A stretch of 64,000 nt of DNA from JASMTM01 sp046483075 (GTDB taxonomy: Bacteria > Thermotogota > Thermotogae > Petrotogales > Kosmotogaceae). The notes beneath the pieces were generated by a model that was not told where the DNA came from, searched no databases, and saw nothing but the letters and a program-made list of their open reading frames with translations. The translations under genes and the position numbers were made by a program. The DNA lies in NCBI GenBank assembly GCA_046483075.1, contig JAWODV010000064.1:1-64000 (forward strand). Reading direction: 5' to 3'. Below, piece by piece: positions 51,022 to 60,250 of the stretch. Every line of letters begins with the position of its first letter. Within the stretch, counting starts at the first letter, position 1.

Positions 51022-51891
51022 GTGTTAATTTTGGGAGCTCATATGTCCACTTCTAAAGGTTATCACAAGGTTCCAGAAAACTCTTTGAAAATTGGAGGAA
51101 CAGCATTTCAGATATTTCCTCACAGCCCGTCACAATGGAAGGCAAGGTTCCCCAACCCAGAAGAAATAAAGAGATTCAAAAATTCTATGAATAAAGCTGG
51201 ATTTACGAATGAAGAAGTATTGGTTCATTCAGGTTATCTTATAAATCTTGCCAGTCCAAAAATAGATGTATGGGAAAAATCTGTAAAATTACTAAAAGAA
51301 GAGATTGATACCATATCTTCATATGGGCTAAAATATTTAAACTTCCATCCTGGAAGTCATCTTGGAAAGGGATTATCCGATGGGATTGATAGATTAACCA
51401 AAGGGCTAGACATAGTATTGAATGAAAGTGAATCAGAAGAAATAGTTCTGCTTATTGAAAATGTTTCTCCAAAGGGCGGAAATATTGGCAGTACTCTTTA
51501 TGAGTTGAAAAGAATTCTTGATCTCATTTCCTATCCAGAAAGATTTGGTATTACATATGATACCTGCCACGGTTTTGATGCCGGTTATGATATTACGAAA
51601 AAGTCAGGAATGGAAAATCTCATGGATGAAATAGATAAGACAGTCGGGTTGGAAAGTATTAAAATGATTCATTTAAATGATTCAAAATTCCCATTGGGCT
51701 CAGCAAAAGACCGACATGAAAGGATTGGAGAAGGTTATATAGGAGATACAGGGTTTGCCTGTTTTCTCTCATACAAGTATTTTAGAGAGAAACCTCTTAT
51801 CCTTGAAACGCCTGGTAAAGACCCGGAGCACAAACAAGATATCACAAGAATAAAATCAATATTGAAAAATGAGGCAAATAGCAATGGATAA
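51022..51891 (+). CDS. nfo: Endonuclease IV (apurinic/apyrimidinic)
   Basis: Zinc-dependent AP endonuclease of base-excision repair. Family blocks: LGAHMSTSKG at the N-terminus, EVLVHSGYLINLASP, YLNFHPGSHLG, GITYDTCHGFDAGYDI and MIHLNDSKFPLGSAKDRHERIGEGYIG, which include the metal-binding His, Asp and Glu residues. Length 289 aa. The start is a GTG behind CGGAGGG. The 3-prime end overlaps pyrG by 8 bases. Confidence 0.95.
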   Translation: MLILGAHMSTSKGYHKVPENSLKIGGTAFQIFPHSPSQWKARFPNPEEIKRFKNSMNKAGFTNEEVLVHSGYLINLASPKIDVWEKSVKLLKEEIDTISSYGLKYLNFHPGSHLGKGLSDGIDRLTKGLDIVLNESESEEIVLLIENVSPKGGNIGSTLYELKRILDLISYPERFGITYDTCHGFDAGYDITKKSGMENLMDEIDKTVGLESIKMIHLNDSKFPLGSAKDRHERIGEGYIGDTGFACFLSYKYFREKPLILETPGKDPEHKQDITRIKSILKNEANSNG

Positions 51892-53488
51892 AAAGTATAT
51901 TGTAGTTACTGGTGGTGTGTTAAGCGGTGTTGGCAAAGGTATACTCTCAGCGTCAACAGCTAGAGTTTTGAAAGAATGTGATTTAAAAATAAACACACTG
52001 AAAATTGATCCATATCTAAATATTGATGCTGGAACCATGAATCCCAATCAACATGGAGAGGTATTCGTAACCGAAGATGGTTACGAAGCTGACCTTGATC
52101 TGGGACATTATGAACGATTTTTAGGAAAAGAAATGAAACGTAGTAATAATATGACTGCAGGACAGATCTACAAAACTATTATTGAAAAAGAACGAGCGGG
52201 AGAATACCTTGGCGCAACCGTTCAGGTAGTACCTCATGTTACCAATGAGATAAAAGATCGAATAAAGAAAATTCCCGGGGATGTTGTGATGATTGAAATC
52301 GGAGGAACCGTTGGAGACATAGAAGCGGAAATATTTTTAGAAGCAATAAGAGAACTGGCTTTAGAACATGGAACTGAGAATTTTCTTTTTGTTCATGTAA
52401 CCTATGTACCATATTTGAAGGCCTCAAGAGAGTTTAAAACAAAACCAACACAGCAATCTGTTCAGCTATTAAGAAAAATTGGAATTCAACCTGACATAAT
52501 AGTTGTCCGTTCAAAATCCACGCTTGACAATGAGCAACTTGATAAAATATCACTCTTTGGGGGAGTGATAAGAAAAAATGTTTTCAACCTTCCAGATGTA
52601 TCCAACGTATATGAAATACCCTCACTTCTCTACTCACAAGGCATTCATAATATCATTGCTTCAGAGCTAAATCTTAAAATAAAAAATGAGTTTAACTGGT
52701 CATATCCAGTAAAATTTGATAATTTTAGGATTGCCATTATTGGTAAATATACAGAAACCGAAGATGCTTATAAAAGTATAAGTGAAAGCATCTTACTTTG
52801 CGGAGTAGAGAAACCAGAGATAATTGATGTACATGAATTCGATGAAATGGGTGACATTAAGCTTGAAAAAAAATTAGCCAGTTATGATGGAATAATCATT
52901 CCAGGAGGTTTTGGTGAAAGAGGTATAGAAGGCAAGATAAGAGCAATAAAATATGCTCGCATAAATAACATACCTATTTTGGGCATCTGTCTGGGTATGC
53001 AGCTTATGATTGTTGAATTTGCAAGGAATGTTTATGGAATGGAAAACGCCAACTCTACCGAATTCAATCCTGAGACTTCATATCCAGTAATAGATTTGAT
53101 GGAAGAACAAAAAAGAATTATGAACCTTGGTGGGACAATGAGACTTGGCAATCAAAAAATGACAATATCACCTTCATCGAAACTGGCCAGTTTTTACGAT
53201 AAAACAGACATAACTGAAAGACACAGACATCGATATGAGGTTAACTACGAAGCTTTTAAAGTTATGTATACAAGATCCGTTAAAGAGAAAACCAGAAAAA
53301 AGCTAATTATTTCTGCACAATCGAGATTTGTTGAGGCAATTGAACTTAACAATCACCCATTTTTTATTGGCGTACAGTATCATCCCGAATTCAAATCAAA
53401 AGTAGGAAAACCTCACCCTCTATTTCTTGGATTTGCTAACTCTATAAGAAATGGCGAAGGTACCCATGGAATTACTTATAAAAGGTAA
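51884..53488 (+). CDS. pyrG: CTP synthase
   Basis: ATP-dependent amination of UTP to CTP. N-terminal synthetase domain with VTGGVLSGVGKGILSAST and KIDPYLNIDAGTMNP; C-terminal class I glutaminase domain with GGFGERGIEGKI, the nucleophile Cys in LGICLGMQLM and the HPEF triad member. Length 534 aa. An in-frame ATG lies at 51869, but the one at 51884 is better placed behind GAGG. Overlaps nfo upstream and folP downstream. Confidence 0.96.
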   Translation: MDKKYIVVTGGVLSGVGKGILSASTARVLKECDLKINTLKIDPYLNIDAGTMNPNQHGEVFVTEDGYEADLDLGHYERFLGKEMKRSNNMTAGQIYKTIIEKERAGEYLGATVQVVPHVTNEIKDRIKKIPGDVVMIEIGGTVGDIEAEIFLEAIRELALEHGTENFLFVHVTYVPYLKASREFKTKPTQQSVQLLRKIGIQPDIIVVRSKSTLDNEQLDKISLFGGVIRKNVFNLPDVSNVYEIPSLLYSQGIHNIIASELNLKIKNEFNWSYPVKFDNFRIAIIGKYTETEDAYKSISESILLCGVEKPEIIDVHEFDEMGDIKLEKKLASYDGIIIPGGFGERGIEGKIRAIKYARINNIPILGICLGMQLMIVEFARNVYGMENANSTEFNPETSYPVIDLMEEQKRIMNLGGTMRLGNQKMTISPSSKLASFYDKTDITERHRHRYEVNYEAFKVMYTRSVKEKTRKKLIISAQSRFVEAIELNNHPFFIGVQYHPEFKSKVGKPHPLFLGFANSIRNGEGTHGITYKR

Positions 53489-54296
53489 AACATACAACTT
53501 TGAAGGTACCGAGCTAGTAGGGGTAATAAATGTGACCCCGGACTCATTTTATTCTAACAGTAGAAACTTCAACAAAGAGAAAGCTATTAAAACTATTTCA
53601 CATATGGTTGATATGGGCTTACGGGTTGTAGATATTGGAGGAGAATCGTCCAGACCCGGTGCGGAACCTGTTCCTTCTTCAGTTGAAATTAACCGGGTAG
53701 TTCCATTAATTGAAGAAGTTAAGAAAACGTTTCCTGATTTGCTGGTTTCTGTAGACTCCTACCATCCTGAAACTGTTGAAGCTGCTATGAAGGCTGGAGC
53801 TGACATACTAAATGATATAACTGGTCTAAAGAATCCGAAGCTTCTTCAAATTGTAAAACGATACAAAACTGCAGCGATAATAATGCATATGCAAGGAGAA
53901 CCAAAAACAATGCAAAAAAATCCCCATTATGTTAATGTACTAAAAGAAGTAAGTTCCTTTCTATTTGAAAGAACAAGAGAAGCAATTGCTTCTGGAATAG
54001 ATGAGAAAAGTATTGTAATTGATCCAGGTATTGGTTTTGGCAAAAGACATGAAGATAATCTTGAATTATTAAGAAATATTGATGTGTTCACAAGAAGTGG
54101 TTATCCGGTTCTTGTTGGTCATTCGAGAAAAAGTTTTATAGGAAGAATACTTAATCTACCAATTGAAGAAAGGCTTGAAGGTACTCTGGCAATAACAGCG
54201 TACCTTTTTTTAAAAGGTGTTCATTTCATCAGAGTTCACGACATAAAGCAAAATCTAAGAACAATTCACGTTTTAAAAGCACTAAAAGTTTCATGA
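53466..54296 (+). CDS. folP: Dihydropteroate synthase
   Basis: Condenses p-aminobenzoate with the pterin pyrophosphate in folate synthesis; the target of sulfonamides. Signatures: GVINVTPDSF, DIGGESSRPGAEPV, ILNDITG, and the C-terminal VLVGHSRKSFIG. Length 276 aa. ATG 53466 has GAAGG at 5 bases; an ATG at 53451 has none. It overlaps the pyrG 3-prime end by 23 bases. No other folate gene is near. Confidence 0.95.
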   Translation: MELLIKGKTYNFEGTELVGVINVTPDSFYSNSRNFNKEKAIKTISHMVDMGLRVVDIGGESSRPGAEPVPSSVEINRVVPLIEEVKKTFPDLLVSVDSYHPETVEAAMKAGADILNDITGLKNPKLLQIVKRYKTAAIIMHMQGEPKTMQKNPHYVNVLKEVSSFLFERTREAIASGIDEKSIVIDPGIGFGKRHEDNLELLRNIDVFTRSGYPVLVGHSRKSFIGRILNLPIEERLEGTLAITAYLFLKGVHFIRVHDIKQNLRTIHVLKALKVS

Positions 54297-54332
54297 TATA
54301 ATTTTATGATTTAGCTTCCGGGAGGGTTCGTT

Positions 54333-55667
54333 GTGGCTTATAAAAAATATTCCAAGAAATACTGGAGGGAAACCTTTCAAGCTTATCTTTTTCTTTTACC
54401 ATCTTTCGTAGTTCTTGGAGTCTTTATTTTCTGGCCCATAGGATTTTCACTAGTTTTAAGCTTTTTTAAGTGGGATTATACAAGTGCTGAAAGATATTTC
54501 ATAGGATTATCAAACTATAAAGAACTTTTTAGACTTTCATATCCCATTAGTTTGAATTTTATATACGCAACGGTAAATACGATAGCCTATATTCTTGGTG
54601 CCATTATATTGACCAGGTTTTTCTTTTACATTGCTTCATCTTTTACGAAATATTATAAACCTTCTAATAAATTTATGCCACCATACTTAATTGCAGTAGC
54701 CACTTGGGTAGCAATGATTTTTTCAAGAAATATTTATCCGGAAACTGTGTTTTCATGGTTTCATTTTATAGTCGCACTAATTTTCATTGCAATTTCTGCT
54801 GGAATTCTTCTTAATAAAAGTAATGATGAGCACCTTAACATAATGAGATCAAGAAGCTGGACTTCCTTGATTATAGTTATTCTCTTTTCTGTTTTTACAT
54901 TTACCATCCTGGTACCCTCAGGAGATGACCTTGTAACATACTTTACTCTCGCTAAAGAAAGCTCAGATTTCATAAAGGCAACCTACAATACAATATATTA
55001 TGTTTTGCTGGCTGTTCCTACACAGATAGTTATTGCTCTTGTAGTAGCGCTGTTACTCAATAAGAAGATAAAATTAAGGTCGCTGTTCAGAACAGCATAT
55101 TTTATACCCTTTGTTACTTCGGTTGTTGCAGTATCCCTTGTATGGCAATGGATGTTCAATGATCAATTCGGATTGATAAACTATTTTCTTTCATGGTTCG
55201 GAATTGACAAGATAGCCTGGCTTAAAGAAGAACAATGGACAATACCTACAATTGCCATAGTTTCTGTCTGGCAACATCTTGGATATACAGCGGTAATATT
55301 CCTGGCAGGATTACAAAGCATAGACAGATCATATTATGAAGCAGCAAGAGTTGACGGAGCAAATAGCTGGCAACAATTTAAACACATTACCTGGCCCCTA
55401 TTATCACCAACAACGTTCTTTGTATTAATAATTACAATGATAGGATCCTTCAAAGTTTTTTCGCAGATTTTCATTCTTTATCAGGGGCTTCCAGGACCGG
55501 TTAATCAAAGTGGTTTGACTCTCGTATATTACGTATTTGAGAAATTTTACAATGAGCAAAGAATGGGTGTTGCCAGTGCTGGTGCCTATATTTTATTCCT
55601 GATTATTCTGGGTCTTACATGGATTCAGTTCAGAATCGGCAAAAAACGAATACACTACGAATCTTAG
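54333..55667 (+). CDS. Sugar ABC transporter permease, MalF-like
   Basis: Inner-membrane subunit of a carbohydrate importer. The C-terminal half is a standard MalF-type permease: AVPTQIVIALVVALLLNKK, YFIPFVTSVVAVSLVWQWMFND, the EAA loop EAARVDGANSWQQFKHITWPL (contact with the ATPase) and a last helix. The N-terminal half has an extra set of membrane segments, giving 444 aa, longer than usual MalF homologues in this group. The start is a GTG after GGGAGGG. The partner permease follows; no binding protein or ATPase gene is adjacent. Confidence 0.9.
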   Translation: MAYKKYSKKYWRETFQAYLFLLPSFVVLGVFIFWPIGFSLVLSFFKWDYTSAERYFIGLSNYKELFRLSYPISLNFIYATVNTIAYILGAIILTRFFFYIASSFTKYYKPSNKFMPPYLIAVATWVAMIFSRNIYPETVFSWFHFIVALIFIAISAGILLNKSNDEHLNIMRSRSWTSLIIVILFSVFTFTILVPSGDDLVTYFTLAKESSDFIKATYNTIYYVLLAVPTQIVIALVVALLLNKKIKLRSLFRTAYFIPFVTSVVAVSLVWQWMFNDQFGLINYFLSWFGIDKIAWLKEEQWTIPTIAIVSVWQHLGYTAVIFLAGLQSIDRSYYEAARVDGANSWQQFKHITWPLLSPTTFFVLIITMIGSFKVFSQIFILYQGLPGPVNQSGLTLVYYVFEKFYNEQRMGVASAGAYILFLIILGLTWIQFRIGKKRIHYES

Positions 55668-55678
55668 GGTGATATGAA

Positions 55679-58093
55679 ATGAAGAATTCTACAAAATCTC
55701 TATCTCAAATTTTTATATACATCTTAATATTTGCTGGAGCTTTCGTAATGCTAATCCCATTTGCCTGGATGGTTGACACATCATTCAAAGCATCCAGCGA
55801 GGTATCGACATGGCCTCCTAAATGGACGACAAAAAATGCAGAATCGGAAATTGATTTTCAACTTCAAAAACAATACAGAACATCAGGTGGGCTGGACTTA
55901 TCCACCTTAAGCCTTGACCAGTTTAAGAATTTTGCTTCCCTTGTCGGTGAAACAACAGGCGCTAATACACTGGTTTTGAAGTTAAACGATGACAATATTA
56001 GACGGGGAACAGTAACCATCGGGATACTGCAGAAAGAAGATAAAGACTCTCCCGATAATTATGCTTTATATCCTGAAAACAGCAAATATCAATCTATTGT
56101 AGAAAAATACAGACAGTGTATCTCAGAATTACCAGAAGCATACGAAGGTGGTCTCGATTTAGAAACAAATGACCCATCCTTATTTCTGGACGATTTCTTC
56201 GATATAGCGGAATACAGAAGCGATGCTTTTACTAGAAGAATTGTTCTATCTTCCAGTCTTGAAAAGCTTTTCATAAAAGCAGAATCAGGGTTTAAAAAAA
56301 TTGTTGAGAATTCTTTGAAGCCTTTTCCCATTGATAATGAGGAAACAAAACAGATAAAAGAAACTCTGAAACAGGAAATAAATAGCACAGTGGTGCCATT
56401 ACTTGCTGTTCTCTCTCAAAATGCTACCGATATCAGAACGTACAGAAGAGGTTCAGGAAGGTTGATTGAACTCACAGAACTTGATCAGATTAGGAAAATG
56501 ATCGGGTCAACACTCGAAAAAGCTTTAAATGTAAAAGAAGATGTTTATAAGACAATTGATGAAAAGATCTCTACCGACAACAGACAACTAATGCTTGCTT
56601 CAAAAAATTTAAAAAACGCTTTCGACAGCAATATCATTACTCCTTTAAAGGAATGGAGTAATCTCCTCGATCTGTACTATTCTGTAAAGAATTATTATAT
56701 AAATATCCAGACTGAGGTTATGTCATCAGCATATGTAAAAGGAAAAATCAGGACAGACAAAGAAGTCCATCAAGTATTACTGGATAAACTCGACATATGG
56801 GATGCACCAGAATCTGTTAAGCAATATTTAAGAGATAATTTGAATCCAGGTAATGTTAGAAAAGCTCAAAATATTTTGCTTAAACATCTTGACAGTAAAT
56901 TTAACAATAGAATTGAAGAATACTTTCCAAATACAAAAGAAATCTCTGAGTTAATATCCGACACTATCAATCTTTTGAAGAGCACTGCTCTCGTAGTTGA
57001 GAATCCCGAACTGGACAAGAAAATTGACAACACAATGAACAATAATCCTGACTACAACGAATTCACCCAATTATTTAGGGAAGCCGGAAATCTTAGTGGT
57101 CAGGGTGTTGTGTTTGATGCCAACATTAATAAATTAGATAATCTTCTGAAAATCATTACTGAAGATACTTTAATAGATCTTATTTCCATGAGGTGGAAAC
57201 AAACTAGCTGGATTGGGACATTTGCTAAAATTCATTCAGATGCGCTTAGTGAACTGGAAATAATTGAAAAAATGAAAGAAATTAAAACAGTTTATTACAG
57301 GGGGAGAAGTAACACTACAGGAACAAAAACCTTTGAGATTGAATTTAATGATATTTCTGCAGTCTGGTTTAAAGATTCGATAATAAGGGGAACTGCAGAA
57401 TTTACATTTTTTGAGACAATGGCAAACCTCTGGCAGAATTATGTTAGCGCATGGAATGCTGCGCCCTTTGGAAGATACTATGCAAATACAGTCTTTGTAG
57501 CTATTACAACCACCTTTCTTGAAATAATATTTGCTGCAATGGCAGCCTTTGCTTTTGCGAAGATGGATTTCTTTGGTAAAAACTTTATCTTTACATTGTT
57601 TTTGGCTACAATGATGGTTCCAGGGGAGGTACTTCTTGTTCCAAACTTCATTACACTAACGGTATTTGGCTGGATTGATACATATTACGCTCTCATTGTT
57701 CCCTGGGTAATTAGTGTTTTTGCCATTTTCTTAATAAGACAGCATTTTATGACAGTCCCGAACGAGCTTTATGACGCTGCCAAAATTGACGGTTTATCTA
57801 AATGGAAATTTCTCTGGAGGATAATGGTTCCATTATCAAAACCAGCTATAATTACTGGAGCTCTTTTAAAGTTTGTTGGTAGCTGGAATGCTTTCCTGTG
57901 GGTATTAATTGTCACAAAGAGCCCTGAATATAGAACATTACCGGTAGGCCTTCAAAATTTTAGTAGTGCTACTGGAACAGAATATAATCTCTTAATGGCT
58001 GCTGCCACATTCTCAATTATTCCTGTGGTTATATTATTCCTGATAACCCAAAAATACTTTATCGCAGGAATTTCCAGGAGTGGTTTAAAATAA
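55679..58093 (+). CDS. Sugar ABC transporter permease, MalG-like, with a 530-residue insertion
   Basis: An 804-aa permease, against roughly 280 for ordinary MalG. TM1 (IFIYILIFAGAFVMLIPFAW) and its following MVDTSFK are normal, then about 530 residues (about 48-577) of soluble, mostly helical sequence are inserted before the conserved WQNYVSAWNAAPFGRYYANT, after which the five remaining membrane helices and the EAA loop YDAAKIDGLSKWKFLWRIMVPL follow as usual. By topology the insertion is extracytoplasmic. It starts 11 bases after the MalF-like gene. The final bases overlap a small coiled-coil gene. Confidence 0.9.
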   Translation: MKNSTKSLSQIFIYILIFAGAFVMLIPFAWMVDTSFKASSEVSTWPPKWTTKNAESEIDFQLQKQYRTSGGLDLSTLSLDQFKNFASLVGETTGANTLVLKLNDDNIRRGTVTIGILQKEDKDSPDNYALYPENSKYQSIVEKYRQCISELPEAYEGGLDLETNDPSLFLDDFFDIAEYRSDAFTRRIVLSSSLEKLFIKAESGFKKIVENSLKPFPIDNEETKQIKETLKQEINSTVVPLLAVLSQNATDIRTYRRGSGRLIELTELDQIRKMIGSTLEKALNVKEDVYKTIDEKISTDNRQLMLASKNLKNAFDSNIITPLKEWSNLLDLYYSVKNYYINIQTEVMSSAYVKGKIRTDKEVHQVLLDKLDIWDAPESVKQYLRDNLNPGNVRKAQNILLKHLDSKFNNRIEEYFPNTKEISELISDTINLLKSTALVVENPELDKKIDNTMNNNPDYNEFTQLFREAGNLSGQGVVFDANINKLDNLLKIITEDTLIDLISMRWKQTSWIGTFAKIHSDALSELEIIEKMKEIKTVYYRGRSNTTGTKTFEIEFNDISAVWFKDSIIRGTAEFTFFETMANLWQNYVSAWNAAPFGRYYANTVFVAITTTFLEIIFAAMAAFAFAKMDFFGKNFIFTLFLATMMVPGEVLLVPNFITLTVFGWIDTYYALIVPWVISVFAIFLIRQHFMTVPNELYDAAKIDGLSKWKFLWRIMVPLSKPAIITGALLKFVGSWNAFLWVLIVTKSPEYRTLPVGLQNFSSATGTEYNLLMAAATFSIIPVVILFLITQKYFIAGISRSGLK

Positions 58094-58317
58094 GTAAAAA
58101 AAATAAATTTTCAATTGTTTTCACTCTCTTTCTTGTATTACTTATAGTAATGGTAGCGATAACTACCTATAGATCATATACGCGATATAAAGAAGCTGAA
58201 AGAGAGCTTGAAATACTTAGAGATGATTATGAAAAACTTGAATCAGAACTTGAAAGCAAAGAAGAACAGGTTGAAGAATTACTAAGATTATTGGAGGAGA
58301 TTGATAACGAGAAATGA
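58090..58317 (+). CDS. Small single-pass membrane coiled-coil protein, apparent AUA start
   Basis: A 75-codon ORF: a basic N-terminus (SKKNKF), one membrane helix (SIVFTLFLVLLIVMVAITTY) and a heptad-rich acidic coiled coil (about 30-73; EAERELEILRDDYEKLESEL). The shape resembles FtsL/DivIC-type division proteins, but the sequence alone does not prove this. No ATG, GTG or TTG precedes the membrane helix. The codon ATA at 58090 lies 9 bases behind AGGAG and overlaps the stop of the permease gene; its own stop overlaps the next ATG (ATGA). Coding bias and neatly spaced overlaps support it. Confidence 0.68.
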   Translation: MSKKNKFSIVFTLFLVLLIVMVAITTYRSYTRYKEAERELEILRDDYEKLESELESKEEQVEELLRLLEEIDNEK

Positions 58318-59093
58318 AGTATCTTTTGACAACTTCCAATAGACCCACTAAAGAACTGGCAACGTTGGCAAAAAACCTCTCCAGGCAATTCAATATTCCA
58401 TATAAAATGAGAAATATCGCCAATGAAAAGCTTAAAAATATGGAAATTGATTTTATATATGTTCTTGATCGAAATTATCAGTTGAAAATTCAGTTCAGGG
58501 ATTCTTCTTTCTTTTTTCATCCCTCCACCGCAAAGGTAAGACGAAAAAATATTTTGAATGGGCAAAATGACAATCTTATAGAATGTATGAAGCTTAAAGG
58601 TAATGAATTAATACTCGATACTACTTTTGGTCTTGGAAGTGAAGCGCTTTTACTTGCTCATTATCTCAATAATGGTAGAGTAGTGGGTCTGGAATCATCC
58701 ATACACATTTTTAGAATTGTGTCACATGGTTTGAAGCACTATCCCTTTAAGTATCAGTGGATTTCAGAGGCTGCAACTCATATAGTCCTTTTGCATAAAA
58801 ATTTCAAACATTTCATAAGAAAAATTACCTCAAACTCATACGATATTGTCTACTGTGATCCTATGTTTGAAGTTCCCCAATTCAGGTCAGATTCGATTAA
58901 TCCACTCCGTTATTTTGCTGATTACGAACAGTTATCTAGAGATGATGTCAAAGAATTCATGCGAATTGCCAAAAAGAGAATTGTGTTGAAATCCAGAACA
59001 ACAGATAATCTTTTCAATGAACTAGATATTGACTTTTCATATTATAAGGTAAGCAAGAACAGCGGAGTAATCTACGGAGTGATAGAATCATGA
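58314..59093 (+). CDS. SAM-dependent methyltransferase, RsmJ/YpiP-like
   Basis: A 259-aa class I methyltransferase. The opening LLTTSNRPTKELATLAKNLSR and the segment SSFFFHPSTAKVRRKNILNG are typical of the RsmJ/YpiP group; the SAM loop is ELILDTTFGLGSEALLLAHY with the acidic GLESS after it, and DIVYCDPMFEVP is the catalytic-site-like block. RsmJ methylates G1516 of 16S rRNA in E. coli; whether this protein has that target is inference. It overlaps genes on both sides by 4 bases. Confidence 0.85.
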   Translation: MKYLLTTSNRPTKELATLAKNLSRQFNIPYKMRNIANEKLKNMEIDFIYVLDRNYQLKIQFRDSSFFFHPSTAKVRRKNILNGQNDNLIECMKLKGNELILDTTFGLGSEALLLAHYLNNGRVVGLESSIHIFRIVSHGLKHYPFKYQWISEAATHIVLLHKNFKHFIRKITSNSYDIVYCDPMFEVPQFRSDSINPLRYFADYEQLSRDDVKEFMRIAKKRIVLKSRTTDNLFNELDIDFSYYKVSKNSGVIYGVIES

Positions 59094-60025
59094 CTATTCC
59101 AATGATTCTGGGACCAACAGGAGTGGGTAAAACTGAGATACTTCTGGAAATTGGGAATACTCTCCCTATTGAAGTGGTTTCAATCGATTCTAGACAGATC
59201 TATAAATACATGGACATAGGCACTGCGAAACCAGATGAAACCATAACAAAAAAAGTGCCTCATCACTTAATAGATTTTGTTGAACCTAATAAGGAATTCA
59301 ATGTTTTTACATTCAAAGAATTAGCTGAAAAGGCCATAAATAATATTATTAACAAGAATAAGATTCCCGTTCCCGCCGGTGGAACAGGGATGTACGCGGA
59401 AACACTGCTGTCAGGCTTAGTAAAAAATGCTCCAAAAAACAAAAATGTTCGAAGGGCATTAAACACCATTGAAGAAGAAAATAACGGAATATTGCGTAAA
59501 TTGCTAAAAATCGTAGATAAGAGAGCTTTTGATAAGTTCCATGAACAGGATAAAAAAAGAACCATAAGGTATCTGGAGGTTTTTCTTACAACCGGCAAAC
59601 CTTTATCCTTTCTTCAAAAAGAAGCACAACCTTCAAAAAGTTTTGCTGTTATAATACTAAATAGAGACAGAAAAGAGTTACACGAAAGAATAAACAAACG
59701 CGTTGATATTATGCTGGAAAAAGGATTATTACAGGAAGTTAAAAGTTTAAGAAAAATGGGTTTTTCTCCAGATTTAAATGCTATGCAGAGTATAGGTTAT
59801 AATGAGATAAATGATTATCTTGATGGAAAAACAAAATGGGAAGAAGCTGTAGAGTTAATAAAAAGAAATACAAGAAGGTTTGCAAGACGGCAAATAATAT
59901 GGTTTAGAAGATATGAAAAGGCAACCTGGTACAATCTATCGAAGAATTCTTTTAATAATAATGTTGAGTCAATTAAATTAAAACTATTAAGTATATGGGG
60001 GGATAAGGATGACAGAAAAATTTAA
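59090..60025 (+). CDS. miaA: tRNA dimethylallyltransferase
   Basis: Adds dimethylallyl to A37 of tRNAs reading UNN codons. P-loop GPTGVGKT (8-15), SIDSRQIYKYMDIGTAKP, PAGGTGMYAETLLSG and the C-terminal QSIGYNEINDYLDGK block are all present. Length 311 aa. It starts the classical miaA-hfq-hflX order and overlaps hfq by 17 bases and the methyltransferase gene by 4 bases. Confidence 0.96.
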   Translation: MTIPMILGPTGVGKTEILLEIGNTLPIEVVSIDSRQIYKYMDIGTAKPDETITKKVPHHLIDFVEPNKEFNVFTFKELAEKAINNIINKNKIPVPAGGTGMYAETLLSGLVKNAPKNKNVRRALNTIEEENNGILRKLLKIVDKRAFDKFHEQDKKRTIRYLEVFLTTGKPLSFLQKEAQPSKSFAVIILNRDRKELHERINKRVDIMLEKGLLQEVKSLRKMGFSPDLNAMQSIGYNEINDYLDGKTKWEEAVELIKRNTRRFARRQIIWFRRYEKATWYNLSKNSFNNNVESIKLKLLSIWGDKDDRKI

Positions 60026-60236
60026 CCTTCAGGATAGGTTTCTTAATCTTTTGCGTATTAATAAAATTGAGGTAAGAGTATTCCTAGAAGGTGGATTTCA
60101 AACCAAAGGCGATATAAAATCCTTTGATAGTTTTACCGTTTTACTAGAAGATGGTGAGGAGCAAACACTTGTATACAAACATGCCATTAAAATGTTGATA
60201 CCTTCAAAATATGTTAAGCTTTCTCAAAAGAACTAA
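60009..60236 (+). CDS. hfq: RNA chaperone Hfq
   Basis: A 75-aa Sm-like protein that forms hexamers and binds small RNAs and mRNA. The Sm1 motif is in VRVFLEGGFQTKGDIKSFDSFTVLL and the Sm2 motif reads YKHAIKMLIP, with the N-terminal QDRFLNLLR. Gly-rich GGGGGATAAGG precedes the ATG. It stands between miaA and hflX as in proteobacteria. Confidence 0.95.
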   Translation: MTEKFNLQDRFLNLLRINKIEVRVFLEGGFQTKGDIKSFDSFTVLLEDGEEQTLVYKHAIKMLIPSKYVKLSQKN

Positions 60237-60250
60237 AGAGGTGATATTAA

